Shown here: piece after piece, positions 1 to 8,743 of the stretch
Position numbering within the stretch: the stretch's first letter is position 1
How the letters are laid out: every line of letters begins with the position of its first letter
DNA from: Desulfuromonas versatilis
GTDB taxonomy: Bacteria > Desulfobacterota > Desulfuromonadia > Desulfuromonadales > NIT-T3
DNA length: 64,000 nucleotides
Assembly (NCBI RefSeq): GCF_019704135.1
Contig: NZ_AP024355.1
Span: 2,536,001 to 2,600,000 of the forward strand
Direction: 5' to 3'
Translations under genes and position numbers: made by a program
Notes under the pieces: model-generated
Databases searched by the model: none
Seen by the model: the letters and a program-made list of their open reading frames with translations, nothing else
Told to the model about the DNA's origin: nothing

Positions 1-379
1 GGTCGATGCGCAGCATCTGCTGGTTGCTGGCCAGAACCCGGGTCTTGCGGCTGGTGGTCCGCCCGGGCGAAAGAAAAACACCGCCGGTGGCGATCTCCTT
101 GGCCTCGAGAAGCCGGCGCAAATGCCGGCCGTCCTCGTCCTCGCCGAGGGCGCTGGCCACCTCCACCTGGCAACCGAGGGTCACCAGATTGTTGAGCACG
201 TTGCCGGCGCCGCCCAGGCGCAGGTCCTCGCGGGCGACATCCACCACCTGCACCGGCGCTTCGGGGGAAATCCTTTCGGTCTTTCCCCAGAGATACTCAT
301 CCAGCATCAGGTCGCCCACGACCAGGGCGCGGATCCGGCAGAGACGGTTAAGAAAATTTTCGACTTTTATACGATCCAT
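1..379 (-). CDS. hldE: HldE/RfaE1 heptose-7-phosphate kinase, N-terminal part (runs off the window)
   Basis: This is the N-terminal ~126 residues of the D-glycero-beta-D-manno-heptose 7-phosphate kinase. It phosphorylates C1 of heptose-7-phosphate in ADP-heptose synthesis, downstream of GmhA (encoded at 6938-7522). The reading frame is open to base 1. Visible family hallmarks are VVGDLMLDEYLWG (about residues 19-31), the run ISPEAPVQVVDV, the ribokinase-fold motif LGGAGNVLNNL and the segment SNQQMLRIDR at the edge. I chose ATG at 379; an in-frame ATG at 388 is equally possible. Whether a C-terminal adenylyltransferase domain (full HldE) is present cannot be seen. It is the last visible gene of the long minus-strand LPS cluster. 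Confidence 0.88.
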   Translation of the reverse strand, partial: MDRIKVENFLNRLCRIRALVVGDLMLDEYLWGKTERISPEAPVQVVDVAREDLRLGGAGNVLNNLVTLGCQVEVASALGEDEDGRHLRRLLEAKEIATGGVFLSPGRTTSRKTRVLASNQQMLRID

Positions 380-389
380 CAAAAGCATC

Positions 390-420
390 CGTTACTGGTG
401 AATGGTGATTCGTGACTGGT
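390..420. repeat. Degenerate TCAC-type intergenic repeat
   Basis: On the minus strand this reads as spaced TCAC units (CAGTCACGAATCACCATTCACC is split here into CAGTCACGAATC and ACCATTCACC). It lies in the gap between the gene at 452 and hldE. It resembles other short repeated tracts at gene borders in this window (21821, 21898, 56412, 58275 and 62851). Confidence 0.5.
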
Positions 421-451
421 TAAATCCTGAGACCAGAATTCACAAAAATAT

Positions 452-1408
452 CTACGCTTTCAGGCGATTCAGCACTGCCATTGCAAACAGCGGGATGTTT
501 ATCTCGTGGTGTCCGGTAATGGTGAAGCCCTTGCCGCCGCCGGAAGTCGGCCTTTTGACCACGTTCTGCAGCGGCCGGTAATGCTGCTGCATGTCGAAGT
601 TGGCGGTGCTGAAGTTCTCCACGTGGTATCCCAGGTTCTGGGCGATGGAAAGGGCCTTCAGGAAAACTTCAGGCATCAGGACCGCGGAGCCGACATTCAG
701 CCAGACCCCGCCGTTGCCCAGGTCGGCAACCACCGAGCTCAGCAGCCGGAAATCCCGAAAGGTCATCTCTCCGGTCACCGCGCCATCGGCCTCGGGGTGC
801 TGGTGAATGATGTCGGTGCCCAGGGCGACATGGACCGTCACCGGGATCCCCTTCTGCACGCAGGCCGCCAGCAGGCTGTGCTCCCGGTGAGGGTGCTCCC
901 CTTCCAGAATCCTGCGCCCGATCGCCTCGCCAAAGCCGATCCCCTTGGCCAGCCCCTCTTTGAGGATGCGGTTCATGCCGCCCCCGGTCTCTTCGGAAAA
1001 CCCGAAATCGCCCGAATGCAGCACCGCGCCGACGTCCTCGGAGGTGGCGCCCACCAGAGAAACCTCGAAATCGTGGATGGCGGCCGAACCGTTCATCGCC
1101 ACCGCGGTAATGACATCGGCCTCGATCAGGGATTTCAGCACCGGCTGCAGCCCGCACTTGATCACATGGCCGCCCATGGCCAGCACCACCGGCCGGCCTT
1201 TTTCGCGGGCCCCTACCACCGCATCGACCACGCCGCGCAGGCTGTCCGCGCCCAGCAGCCTGGGCAGGGAATCGAAAAACTCCCCGAAGGAGAGGCCTGC
1301 CTTCAGGGGCTTGGCAAAATGCTCCTTAATGTTCACCTTGTTGTCGCGGGTGTGAATCGAGTAGGTCTTGATCTTGGCGATATCCAGCGGATGGTATTTT
1401 TTAGTCAT
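452..1408 (-). CDS. Conserved protein of uncertain function (possible remote deoxyhypusine-synthase-like fold)
   Basis: A 318-residue soluble protein that I do not recognise firmly. It is rich in glycine turns typical of an NAD- or nucleotide-binding alpha/beta protein: MGGHVIKCG (78-86), MNGSAAIHDFE (105-115), LHSGDFGFSEETGGG (130-144), then LGTDIIHQHPEADGA and a C-terminal SGGGKGFTITGHHEINIP. The GGxxIKC and C-terminal layout faintly recall bacterial deoxyhypusine-synthase-family proteins, but this is a memory-based impression. It sits between a GT11 glycosyltransferase and hldE in the LPS cluster, so a role in activated-sugar or LPS metabolism is inferred from context only. There is no signal peptide or membrane segment. 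Confidence 0.7.
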   Translation of the reverse strand: MTKKYHPLDIAKIKTYSIHTRDNKVNIKEHFAKPLKAGLSFGEFFDSLPRLLGADSLRGVVDAVVGAREKGRPVVLAMGGHVIKCGLQPVLKSLIEADVITAVAMNGSAAIHDFEVSLVGATSEDVGAVLHSGDFGFSEETGGGMNRILKEGLAKGIGFGEAIGRRILEGEHPHREHSLLAACVQKGIPVTVHVALGTDIIHQHPEADGAVTGEMTFRDFRLLSSVVADLGNGGVWLNVGSAVLMPEVFLKALSIAQNLGYHVENFSTANFDMQQHYRPLQNVVKRPTSGGGKGFTITGHHEINIPLFAMAVLNRLKA

Positions 1409-1428
1409 GGTCTACTTTTGGCAGAGGT

Positions 1429-2310
1429 TTAAAGGCGCAGCCACCCTTCGGGGATCAGGCTGCTGGTGTCGTATTTGGGCGTGGCGAACCATTTTTTGGG
1501 GGCCAGCACAATTTTTCCCGGGTCGGGATTCAACCAGGCGCCCCACCAGGAGAAACCGCTGTTGGCAATGATATGGTGCCGGCAATGGCTCATCAGCCGC
1601 AGGTCCTCGTGACCCTGATCGGGACCGTTGTGGGTAACGTAGGTGCTGGCGAAGGAGAGCCTCAGGTTGTCCATAACCCACTGGGGATCGTCGCTGAACA
1701 CAAAAAAATGCGGCCGATCGACGGATTGGGCTAATTTTTCCACGCATCGGTGATAATAATCAAGACTGCAGGTTCCGTGGACCTCATTGACCTTGGAGAT
1801 GGAGACATAGTCCCCGCGGCGCACGTGAAGGCTTACCGCATTGACGGACGCTATCTGCTCGATCAATTCGAGGTTTTTCCCGGAAGGGGCCTGCTTGAAG
1901 GAAAACTCCCGGCGCAATATATCCGAGATGTCCGAAAAGTATTTTTCGCTGTTCCAGTTGCCCTGAAGATACACATCCCCGGAAAGCTCCAGCACGCCCG
2001 GGTCGAAGCCGAAACCCTTCTCCTTGACGTAGCTGGCCGGGCGCCTGGGCTTTTTCCCCAAGAGGCGCCGAAGCAACGTGTTCTCCCCCTGGGTCAGGGC
2101 GGCAACCTCCTCGGCCGAGGCGAACCGCTCCTGGATATTGAACACCCCGAGCCCGTATTTCCTCGGGGCCAGGTCTGGATTGCCGGCATAATCGGCGAAC
2201 CCGGAAAGATCCAATTTCAGTTCGGTCCCCAGGGCGTGAGCCAACCTTCGGCCCGCCGCATAAGGGAACATCTGGTTGGCCAGCCCGCCACTTACCTTGG
2301 CAATAACCAT
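1429..2310 (-). CDS. GT11-family glycosyltransferase (alpha-1,2-fucosyltransferase-like)
   Basis: The 293-residue protein matches glycosyltransferase family 11. It has the N-terminal SGGLANQMFPYAAGRRLA motif (residues 7-24), the central HVRRGDY motif that contacts GDP-sugar in this family, and the C-terminal NSGFSWWGAWL block (about 250). Known members move fucose in alpha-1,2 linkage to galactose; the actual donor here is unknown. The start is ATG 2310, preceded by GAGG at 6 nt; a TTG at 2325 is in frame but has weaker support. It follows fdtB by 18 nt and probably adds a residue to the outer core or O-unit. Confidence 0.85.
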   Translation of the reverse strand: MVIAKVSGGLANQMFPYAAGRRLAHALGTELKLDLSGFADYAGNPDLAPRKYGLGVFNIQERFASAEEVAALTQGENTLLRRLLGKKPRRPASYVKEKGFGFDPGVLELSGDVYLQGNWNSEKYFSDISDILRREFSFKQAPSGKNLELIEQIASVNAVSLHVRRGDYVSISKVNEVHGTCSLDYYHRCVEKLAQSVDRPHFFVFSDDPQWVMDNLRLSFASTYVTHNGPDQGHEDLRLMSHCRHHIIANSGFSWWGAWLNPDPGKIVLAPKKWFATPKYDTSSLIPEGWLRL

Positions 2311-2328
2311 TGAAACCTCAAACAAAAG

Positions 2329-3456
2329 TTAGATTGAACTTTTTGCCCCCTCCAGGGATTCGGCCGTGCGTCTGATTGCATCAACCACCAGAGCGGCATC
2401 CTGGACGCTCAGATGGGGGCCCAAGGGGATGCTGAAAACTTCCTTGGCCAGCTGTTCGGCAATCGGCAGTCTCCCCTCATTGATCCCCAGGGGCGCGTAG
2501 GCCTCCTGCCGGTGCGGGGGGATGGGGTAATGGACCAGGGTGCCGACCCCCGCCTTGGCGAGCTCCTGCAGGTACAGATCGCGCTGGCGGCTGCGCAGCA
2601 CGAACAGGTGCCAGACAGGCTCCATTTCACCGGCTACCTTCGGCAGGGCCGGGCCCACTTCGGGAAGCTGGGAGAGGTAGTAGCCGGCCAGGGCGACCCG
2701 ACGCGTGTTCCACTCGTCAAGCCTGCCCAGCTTGACCCGCAGCAAAGCGGCGTGAAGCTCATCCAGCCGGGAATTCACCCCCTGAACCTGGTGATAGTAC
2801 TTTTTTTCCGAGCCGTAATTTCTCAGAATCCTTATTTTTCTGGCCAACTGGTCGTCGTTGGTGGTGATCGCCCCACCGTCGCCCAAGGCGCCGAGGTTCT
2901 TCCCGGGATAAAAGCTGAACCCGGCGGCATCCCCCAGTCCGCCGACCCGCCGCCCCCTGAAACGGGCCCCGTGGGCCTGGGCGGCGTCCTCCAGCAGCCT
3001 GAGACCGTGGCGGTCGGCAATTGCCTTGAGCCGCTCCATCTCTGCGGGCTGGCCATAGAGGTGGACCGCGATAATGGCCCTGGTGCGGGGGGTAACGGCC
3101 TCCTCGACCCGGTCCGGGTCGAGGTTGCAGGTCTCCGGATCGGGCTCGACGGGCACGGGCCTGGCACCGGCGTAGGAGACCGCCAGCCAGGTCGCGATGT
3201 AGGTATTGGAGGGGACGATGACTTCGTCCCCGGCGCCGATGCCCATGGCCAGCAGGCTCAGGTAGAGGGCATCCAGCCCGTTGCCGACCCCGATGCAGTG
3301 CCTGGTCTCGCAATAGGCGGCGAACTCGGCTTCGAAGGCCTCGACTTCCGGACCGAGCACATACCACCCGGACTCCATGACCCGGCGATAGGCGGCATCC
3401 AGCTCTTCGCGCAACTCCAGGTAGGGGGCCTTGAGATCGAGGAAGGGCACTCTCAT
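2329..3456 (-). CDS. fdtB: DegT/DnrJ/EryC1 sugar aminotransferase, FdtB/QdtB-like
   Basis: A PLP-dependent sugar aminotransferase of 375 residues. Lys186 in [14 protein letters not shown] is the expected Schiff-base lysine, and EDAAQAHGA (156-164) is the usual PLP-binding stretch. Placed directly after a 3,4-ketoisomerase (fdtA) and an acetyltransferase (fdtC), it should aminate dTDP-3-keto-6-deoxyhexose to the 3-amino sugar. Whether the product is the galacto (Fuc3N) or gluco (Qui3N) isomer cannot be read from sequence by eye. Its ATG overlaps the fdtA stop (ATGA at 3453-3456), so translation is probably coupled. The dTDP-glucose genes rmlA and rmlB are not in this window. Confidence 0.88.
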   Translation of the reverse strand: MRVPFLDLKAPYLELREELDAAYRRVMESGWYVLGPEVEAFEAEFAAYCETRHCIGVGNGLDALYLSLLAMGIGAGDEVIVPSNTYIATWLAVSYAGARPVPVEPDPETCNLDPDRVEEAVTPRTRAIIAVHLYGQPAEMERLKAIADRHGLRLLEDAAQAHGARFRGRRVGGLGDAAGFSFYPGKNLGALGDGGAITTNDDQLARKIRILRNYGSEKKYYHQVQGVNSRLDELHAALLRVKLGRLDEWNTRRVALAGYYLSQLPEVGPALPKVAGEMEPVWHLFVLRSRQRDLYLQELAKAGVGTLVHYPIPPHRQEAYAPLGINEGRLPIAEQLAKEVFSIPLGPHLSVQDAALVVDAIRRTAESLEGAKSSI

Positions 3457-3866
3457 GGCCGACCCCGCAGGGCAGCCTGGAAATCGCTGTATTCCCGATA
3501 GTAGTCCGATTCGTCGTACAGGTTGGAGGCAAGCACCATGCAGACCGAGCCGGAAGAGAAGTTGTCGATCTCCCGCCAGATCATGGGGCAGACATAGAGC
3601 CCGTAATACGAGCGGTTGAGGTGAAACCGCTTCTTTTCCCGGCCATCGTCGAGAACCACGTCGAAGCTCCCCGACATGGCGACGATCAACTGGTGCAGCT
3701 CCTTGTGGGCATGCCCGCCGCGTTCGGCACCGCCGGGAACGTCATAAAGATAGTAAACCCGCTGGATCCCGAAAGGGACATGACGATTTTCCTCGATGAA
3801 CGTCAGGTTCCCGCGGACATCAGTAATCTTGGGAAGGTCAATGATGCGACAATCGGCCAATGGCAT
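3453..3866 (-). CDS. fdtA: dTDP-4-keto-6-deoxyhexose 3,4-ketoisomerase (FdtA/QdtA, WxcM-like cupin)
   Basis: A 137-residue cupin of the FdtA/QdtA/WxcM family. It moves the keto group of dTDP-4-keto-6-deoxyglucose from C4 to C3. Visible hallmarks are the N-terminal [23 protein letters not shown], the active-site [12 protein letters not shown] (two His of the cupin) and [17 protein letters not shown] near the end. The start is ATG 3866, one base after the fdtC stop; the longer upstream frame is not homologous. With fdtB and fdtC it forms a three-gene cassette for a dTDP-3-acetamido-3,6-dideoxyhexose. Confidence 0.9.
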   Translation of the reverse strand: MPLADCRIIDLPKITDVRGNLTFIEENRHVPFGIQRVYYLYDVPGGAERGGHAHKELHQLIVAMSGSFDVVLDDGREKKRFHLNRSYYGLYVCPMIWREIDNFSSGSVCMVLASNLYDESDYYREYSDFQAALRGRP

Positions 3867-3867
3867 T

Positions 3868-4332
3868 TCAGTCCTCCAGTTTCTTGACAACGCGTGCGGG
3901 ATTGCCCGCGACCACCGTTTTGGGGGGGACATCCCGGGTCACCACGGCACCTGCGGCGACCATGGCTCCCTCCCCGATGACCAGGCCGGGGAGCAGGGTG
4001 GCATTGGCGCCGATGGAGGCGCCGCGCTTCACCAGGGTCGGTTTCAGTTCGAAGGGTTGGCGGCTGCGGGGGAACAGGTCATTGGTGAAGGTCGCATTGG
4101 GCCCGACGAAAACGTCGTCCTCGAGGGTAACCCCGTCCCACAGCTGCACGCCGCACTTGACGGTGACCCGGTCGCCGACCACCACCCGGTTTTCGATAAA
4201 TACGTGGTCGCAGATGTTGCAGTCATTGCCGATCCGCGCACCGGGGAGGACATGCACGAAGGCCCAGATGCGGGTCCCCTCGCCGATTTGCTCGGATTCG
4301 ACCAGGGCTTGCGGATGCTCAAAATGTCCCAT
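3868..4332 (-). CDS. fdtC: Left-handed beta-helix N-acetyltransferase for the 3-amino sugar (FdtC-like)
   Basis: A 154-residue hexapeptide-repeat acyltransferase. Repeated I/V-G-x units run from IGEGTRIWAF (about 16) to the C-terminal PPKTVVAGNPARVVKKL, a standard end for acetyltransferases that modify nucleotide-linked amino sugars. Context with fdtA and fdtB makes acetylation (or other acylation) of the dTDP-3-amino-3,6-dideoxyhexose the most likely reaction, using acyl-CoA. The start at ATG 4332 gives MGHFEHPQALVES, a family-like beginning. A longer frame extends upstream across the neighbouring glycosyltransferase and is not real. Confidence 0.88.
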   Translation of the reverse strand: MGHFEHPQALVESEQIGEGTRIWAFVHVLPGARIGNDCNICDHVFIENRVVVGDRVTVKCGVQLWDGVTLEDDVFVGPNATFTNDLFPRSRQPFELKPTLVKRGASIGANATLLPGLVIGEGAMVAAGAVVTRDVPPKTVVAGNPARVVKKLED

Positions 4333-4373
4333 GAATTCTTCCTCCACGACAAGGCCGGGGTGGTCTGCCCCTG

Positions 4374-5285
4374 TCAGCCCGTCCGCCTGCTCCCAACCAG
4401 CTTCCACCACAGCAGATACCAGAGCAGGCGCACATCCTGCCAGGCGAATTCCCAGCCGCCCTGGAACAATTCCCTTTCCCGCTCCGATCCCCCGCCGCTG
4501 TTGTGCAGATAGCGCCCCAGGGCGAGGTAGTGCCGCCGCAGCCGGTGGCGAATCAGCTTCCTGTAGGGCGCAAGCCTGGGCACCTCCTCGAGATACTTGC
4601 GAAAGCAGAGAACCTTGTCGGCCCTGGCGAGTTGGGGATTGGTCAGGGAGATATTGGCGCCGTGCAGCCGGTAGCAGTAAACCGGGGTGTCGACAAACCC
4701 GACTTTCCCTTCGAGGAAAAGCAGCAACTGAACGTCGAGATCCTCGCAATACCGGTAGCGGGAATCGAACCCCCCGAAACGCAGGAAAACGTCCCGTTTC
4801 GCCATCATGGTGTGGATCGGCAGGTTCAGCCCCTTGAGAAACCCGGGTATCGGGTCGGAGTGGCTGAACAACTGGCGTCTGCGCTCATCGAGAATGCGTT
4901 CGCCCGGCTCCGCATCCTCCAAAATTCTCAACCCGTCCGCGAACACACCGACATGCCCCGGATGCTCGACCAGAAACTCGGCCCGGGAACGAAGGCTTCC
5001 TGCCGGCAGATAGTCGTCCGAGGCGAGCAGGCAGAAATACTCCCCACTGGCCATGGAAATCCCCTCGTTGAGGGTCCTTATGAGGCCGCGGTTTTCCCTT
5101 GCCACCAGGCGGAACCCGCCGCGGCGATCCAGCAGCTCCCCGATGACCTCGGCACTCCCGTCCTTTGAACCATCATCGATGACAATCAGGTCGATGTCGG
5201 GCCAGTCCTGATCGAGAACGCTCTCGATGGCTTCGACTACATACTGCCGGTGGTTATATGAGGGGATTACAACGGAAACCTGCAT
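4374..5285 (-). CDS. Family 2 glycosyltransferase
   Basis: A 303-residue GT-A glycosyltransferase of family 2. The N-terminus is the classic VSVVIPSYNHRQYV block, then LDQDWPDIDLIVIDDGSKDGS with the nucleotide-binding aspartates, and ASDDYLPAGSL carrying the metal-binding DxD-like site near residue 90. RYCEDLDVQLLLF supplies the likely catalytic ED pair. The C-terminal 60 residues are basic and aromatic, suggesting membrane association. It lies between the fdtCAB cassette and a membrane-bound GT39-like protein, so it probably builds the outer core or O-unit. Confidence 0.88.
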   Translation of the reverse strand: MQVSVVIPSYNHRQYVVEAIESVLDQDWPDIDLIVIDDGSKDGSAEVIGELLDRRGGFRLVARENRGLIRTLNEGISMASGEYFCLLASDDYLPAGSLRSRAEFLVEHPGHVGVFADGLRILEDAEPGERILDERRRQLFSHSDPIPGFLKGLNLPIHTMMAKRDVFLRFGGFDSRYRYCEDLDVQLLLFLEGKVGFVDTPVYCYRLHGANISLTNPQLARADKVLCFRKYLEEVPRLAPYRKLIRHRLRRHYLALGRYLHNSGGGSERERELFQGGWEFAWQDVRLLWYLLWWKLVGSRRTG

Positions 5286-5323
5286 CTAAAAAGTATCTCT
5301 CCAAATTAGACTGAGGGCAGTTT

Positions 5324-6865
5324 TCAATAGGGCTTTTTCTGAAAAATCAGGCTTAAATATTTTCCATCAGCAAATTTCTTCCGGAGCCCAAAGGACCCAT
5401 AGTCGGGAATATCACTTTCATAATTATCTTTGACAACTATCCCGATCAATTCTGCCCCTTCATCGAGTGCGATCTGCTCCATCCGTTTGAAGTCTTCCTC
5501 CCCCCTGGTGAGGACGTGAATTATTTCTTCGCGACTTCTCCCTGAGTAAAAGGGAATTTCACCGTTGTTGGTCACCATTTTTTTCTGGTTCAACCCATCC
5601 TGCTCACCCAACCAGATTCCCGCTTCCTTCCCAGAGACCACCTGATGTTCGAGTTTGGCAATCGACTTGTAAGGGGGAACCAAAAACAGGCCGAGGAAAA
5701 CCAGGGGAATCGCAATCCCAAGTCGGGGGTTGCGATTTCTTAAATCCCACATTTTTTGTAGGCCGAAACCAATCCAAGGGAACAATAAAACTGCAGGAGC
5801 AAAAACGTAGCGTGATTCGATGAAATTCATGTTCAACAGGAAAACAAAACAAACCAACAAGTATACTGCGGCCGAAAATAGTAAAATCAGGCTGCCTCTA
5901 GAAAACTTCTTGCAAAACAAAACCCCGGCAACGAAAACTATCGAGAAAGGAGAAAAAATCGTCCTCGCCAGACAAAACAACAATCCAATAAAATAGATAA
6001 GTCGAATGTGCTCTCGAGCAATCGAGGCAAAATCGTTATGATTCCACCCAAAAGGCGTTGCCATCTCCATGTTTTTCAACCCGGTTTTAATCTCCGGGAT
6101 GATGCTGAAGATACCACCGCCGAGAACCTGGTGCAGATAATAAGACAAATTGTTGTAATCGGCTATGCCTGAATTTTTCAGGTCAGACAGATGGTAGGCC
6201 CCTGCAAGAGAAGAGAGAACGATCAGTAAAACGACAGCCTGTCTGATGCAAGATGCTCTTTTTCCAGGCTCCGAAAAGCGTACCAACCAAAGATAAATGA
6301 AGAATATTACCGGGAACAGGATCCCTTCAACACGAAAGAAAGCCGAGATTACCGCTGAACCAAGAAAGAGGAAACCATACACGATGCGCTTGTCGATTAA
6401 AGCGCGCCACGCAAAATACCCCGCCCAGGCAAAAAGACAAAGGAAGGTCGGGTCGCGCATGACCTTGACGGCACAGTCGTTGAAACCCGGTGCGACCACA
6501 AAAGCCAATCCACCCCAAAATGCGGCGGCGGGACCAAACAATCCGCGGGTGAGAAGGTAGACAGGGACCAGGGCGAGAACCGATGTCGTCAGGGAGATCA
6601 ACTGGCCGGCCAGGACCATATCGCCCACCAGGAAATGGGCCCCGGCAATCAGCAGCGGGTAAAGGAAAAGGGAGCGATTTAATGCCAATCCATCTTGCCA
6701 GGCTCCCTGGGCGAATTTTTCCGCCTGGGCGATGAACAAAGGCCCATCATCGGGAAGAACCTCCATGAGGTTCAGCAACAGGAGCTTCAAACCGAAGGAG
6801 AAAAACAGCAGCACGATCAATGCCCTGTGCTCTTTCAATCGGTCGGGCCAGGACTGCGGGGGCAT
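5324..6865 (-). CDS. Membrane glycosyltransferase of the GT39/ArnT (PMT_2) type
   Basis: A 513-residue polytopic membrane protein. Alternating hydrophobic helices begin at ALIVLLFFSFGLKLLLLNL (about 14-32), and the first loop carries EVLPDDGPLFIAQAEKFAQG, where acidic residues sit as in the catalytic loop of ArnT/PMT enzymes. At least ten further membrane segments follow, then a ~110-residue C-terminal periplasmic domain. Such enzymes use polyprenyl-phosphate sugars on the periplasmic side to decorate LPS or lipid A. The acceptor and sugar are unknown. Base composition in 5.3-6.5 kb is visibly more AT-rich than the neighbours, compatible with recent acquisition. Confidence 0.82.
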   Translation of the reverse strand: MPPQSWPDRLKEHRALIVLLFFSFGLKLLLLNLMEVLPDDGPLFIAQAEKFAQGAWQDGLALNRSLFLYPLLIAGAHFLVGDMVLAGQLISLTTSVLALVPVYLLTRGLFGPAAAFWGGLAFVVAPGFNDCAVKVMRDPTFLCLFAWAGYFAWRALIDKRIVYGFLFLGSAVISAFFRVEGILFPVIFFIYLWLVRFSEPGKRASCIRQAVVLLIVLSSLAGAYHLSDLKNSGIADYNNLSYYLHQVLGGGIFSIIPEIKTGLKNMEMATPFGWNHNDFASIAREHIRLIYFIGLLFCLARTIFSPFSIVFVAGVLFCKKFSRGSLILLFSAAVYLLVCFVFLLNMNFIESRYVFAPAVLLFPWIGFGLQKMWDLRNRNPRLGIAIPLVFLGLFLVPPYKSIAKLEHQVVSGKEAGIWLGEQDGLNQKKMVTNNGEIPFYSGRSREEIIHVLTRGEEDFKRMEQIALDEGAELIGIVVKDNYESDIPDYGSFGLRKKFADGKYLSLIFQKKPY

Positions 6866-6937
6866 TAAGGTTCCCTTGAAAAGCTGGTTGACTGGGCAAC
6901 TCGACTGCTCCGAGAGGCCCCGGCGGTCTGCGTGGAT

Positions 6938-7522
6938 TCAATCCTCTCCAAGCTTGAACAGAATCTGCTCGACCAGGTCGCAAACGATATGCAGGATCAC
7001 AATGTGTGCTTCCTGGATCCTGGGCGTCTCTTTTACCGGGATTGTCAGGCACAGGTCGGCGAGTTGCTTAATGGTCCCCCCGTCCCTGCCGAGCAGCCCG
7101 ATGGTATGACAACCGATGCCCCTGGCCCGCTCGAGGGCCTGGTGAACGTTGGGGGAATTGCCGCTGGTGGAAAGGCCGATCACCACATCCCCGGAACAGG
7201 CCAGGGCTTCGACCTGGCGGGTAAAAATCGCCTCGTACCCATAGTCGTTGCCGACGGCAGTCAGAATCGAAGTGTCGGTGGTCAACGCGATCGCCGGCAG
7301 CCCTTTCCTTTCCATGGCGAAGCGCCCCACCAGTTCGGCGGCGAAATGCTGGGAATCAGCGGCCGAGCCGCCATTGCCCATGATCAGCACCTTGTTGCCC
7401 TTGGCCAGGGCCTGCCCGATCAGCCGGGCACACTCGAGGACGGTGCCGGAGAGCCGATCGGCGACCATTTCCATGGTCTCGATGTTTCTGGCGAATTGCC
7501 CTTTGATATATTCCACGTTCAT
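6938..7522 (-). CDS. gmhA: Phosphoheptose isomerase GmhA
   Basis: A 194-residue SIS-domain protein that isomerises sedoheptulose 7-phosphate to D-glycero-D-manno-heptose 7-phosphate, the first step toward ADP-heptose. Family signatures include the [27 protein letters not shown] block (about 46-71), [25 protein letters not shown] and the C-terminal [15 protein letters not shown], where the conserved Glu and His lie. Start ATG 7522 is unambiguous. It supplies hldE at the far end of the cluster and the heptosyltransferases waaC and waaF upstream. Confidence 0.95.
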   Translation of the reverse strand: MNVEYIKGQFARNIETMEMVADRLSGTVLECARLIGQALAKGNKVLIMGNGGSAADSQHFAAELVGRFAMERKGLPAIALTTDTSILTAVGNDYGYEAIFTRQVEALACSGDVVIGLSTSGNSPNVHQALERARGIGCHTIGLLGRDGGTIKQLADLCLTIPVKETPRIQEAHIVILHIVCDLVEQILFKLGED

Positions 7523-7540
7523 GCAAAGACTCCAAACGGA

Positions 7541-8743
7541 TTAGATTTCGCTGCGGACACCGGACCAGCGTTCCCAGCAGGCTCGAAAACCTCGATCCAA
7601 CTCGTGATCCCCGGGGCTTAGGCGGTGAAGATCGCGAAAGACATGCTTGATGTCCTTGCGGACCTTCGCCTCGCGAACCCGCCCATAGACCCGGCTGCAA
7701 TCCATGTCCACCAGGAACAGATCGTACCCTGCGCCCCTGGGTGCCGCGAGAATGTTGTCCCAGTTGGTATCGCCGTGAATCGCCCCCAGGCGGTGGAGCC
7801 GCCCGAACAGGACCGCCAGCTGAACCAGGCAGGATTTTTTTCCGCCAGCCGAGAGCGACTCCCAGAGCCGGGTCAGGGTCTTGGTGCCTTCTAAATATTC
7901 GGACAGGATATACGAATGGCCGAGAAACCGGAAGCACCTTTCTTCCACGCACAGAATCGGGTCCGGGATGGCCGCCCCCCGGGCGCGGAACCCCCAGGAG
8001 GTGATCCACCCCCGCAGGGCCCGCGAGCGCCGGAAAACGTGCCGAAGGCTGTAAGCCCAGCCTCGGCGGTTGTAGCGCTTGAGGACATAGTTACGCCCGG
8101 CCGCTTCGATCTTCACCGTCAGGCAGCTGTTGCCCCTGCCCGGCAGGCGCTCGCCGGAACCGATCAGGCCATCGGGGTCGGCAACAAGCCTCTCCAGCAG
8201 CGCCTGGGCCTCGTCCGAATCCCGACGGTAGTACTGCAGGCGCCCGCTCCTGCCGGTCACAAATCCCTGCCCGGACCGCAGGCAGGCGCGTTCCGCCTGC
8301 TTCCAGCGGGCCGCCGCCATGCGCCTGGCAGCACCGTCGACTTGCAGGGCCAGGGCCACGCAGTCCCGCAAGCCCCCCCCGCCACCAAGGTAATGGCGGA
8401 GAAAGCGAAATCCGCAGCTTCGACTCAGCCGGGGAAGCAGGCTCGCGTACAGCCTGGCGAGGTCGCGTCTGCGCCAATCCCGCCAGGCAAGGCGGATGGC
8501 CCGCGAGGCAGGAATCCGCAGCCGAAAATCTCCCGCCCCGCCGCTGACCAGCACCCCACCCAACCCCGGGGGGCCAAGGACACGGCGACGCTCATGACTC
8601 TCGCGAATCAGGGTGGCGAGCTTCTCCACCAGGCGCAACTTCTCCCTGGGCGACAGGCCGCCCCCCGCCTGCCAGAGTTCCGCGAAGCTTGTTTCGGCTG
8701 CCGACTCAAGACGTGTCGGCGGTTGATCGAATTGCCCCGTCAC
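7541..8743 (-). CDS. LPS core kinase with an extra degenerate kinase-like N-terminal segment
   Basis: The C-terminal ~230 residues are an RfaP/WaaP/KdkA-type LPS kinase: LKRYNRRGW lysine strand, catalytic loop HGDTNWDN (His323, Asp325) and metal-binding DMD at about 346-348. The product probably phosphorylates Kdo or heptose in the inner core. The N-terminal part is odd. Residues 40-120 align by eye with the C-lobe of RfaP (encoded at 10471-11301), including FRLRIPASRAIRL and WRRRDLARLY, but the catalytic HRD is replaced by LGPPG and the metal Asp by Pro. The gene therefore looks like a decayed kinase remnant joined to an intact kinase. It starts with GTG at 8743, overlapping the preceding stop (GTGA). 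Confidence 0.82.
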   Translation of the reverse strand: MTGQFDQPPTRLESAAETSFAELWQAGGGLSPREKLRLVEKLATLIRESHERRRVLGPPGLGGVLVSGGAGDFRLRIPASRAIRLAWRDWRRRDLARLYASLLPRLSRSCGFRFLRHYLGGGGGLRDCVALALQVDGAARRMAAARWKQAERACLRSGQGFVTGRSGRLQYYRRDSDEAQALLERLVADPDGLIGSGERLPGRGNSCLTVKIEAAGRNYVLKRYNRRGWAYSLRHVFRRSRALRGWITSWGFRARGAAIPDPILCVEERCFRFLGHSYILSEYLEGTKTLTRLWESLSAGGKKSCLVQLAVLFGRLHRLGAIHGDTNWDNILAAPRGAGYDLFLVDMDCSRVYGRVREAKVRKDIKHVFRDLHRLSPGDHELDRGFRACWERWSGVRSEI

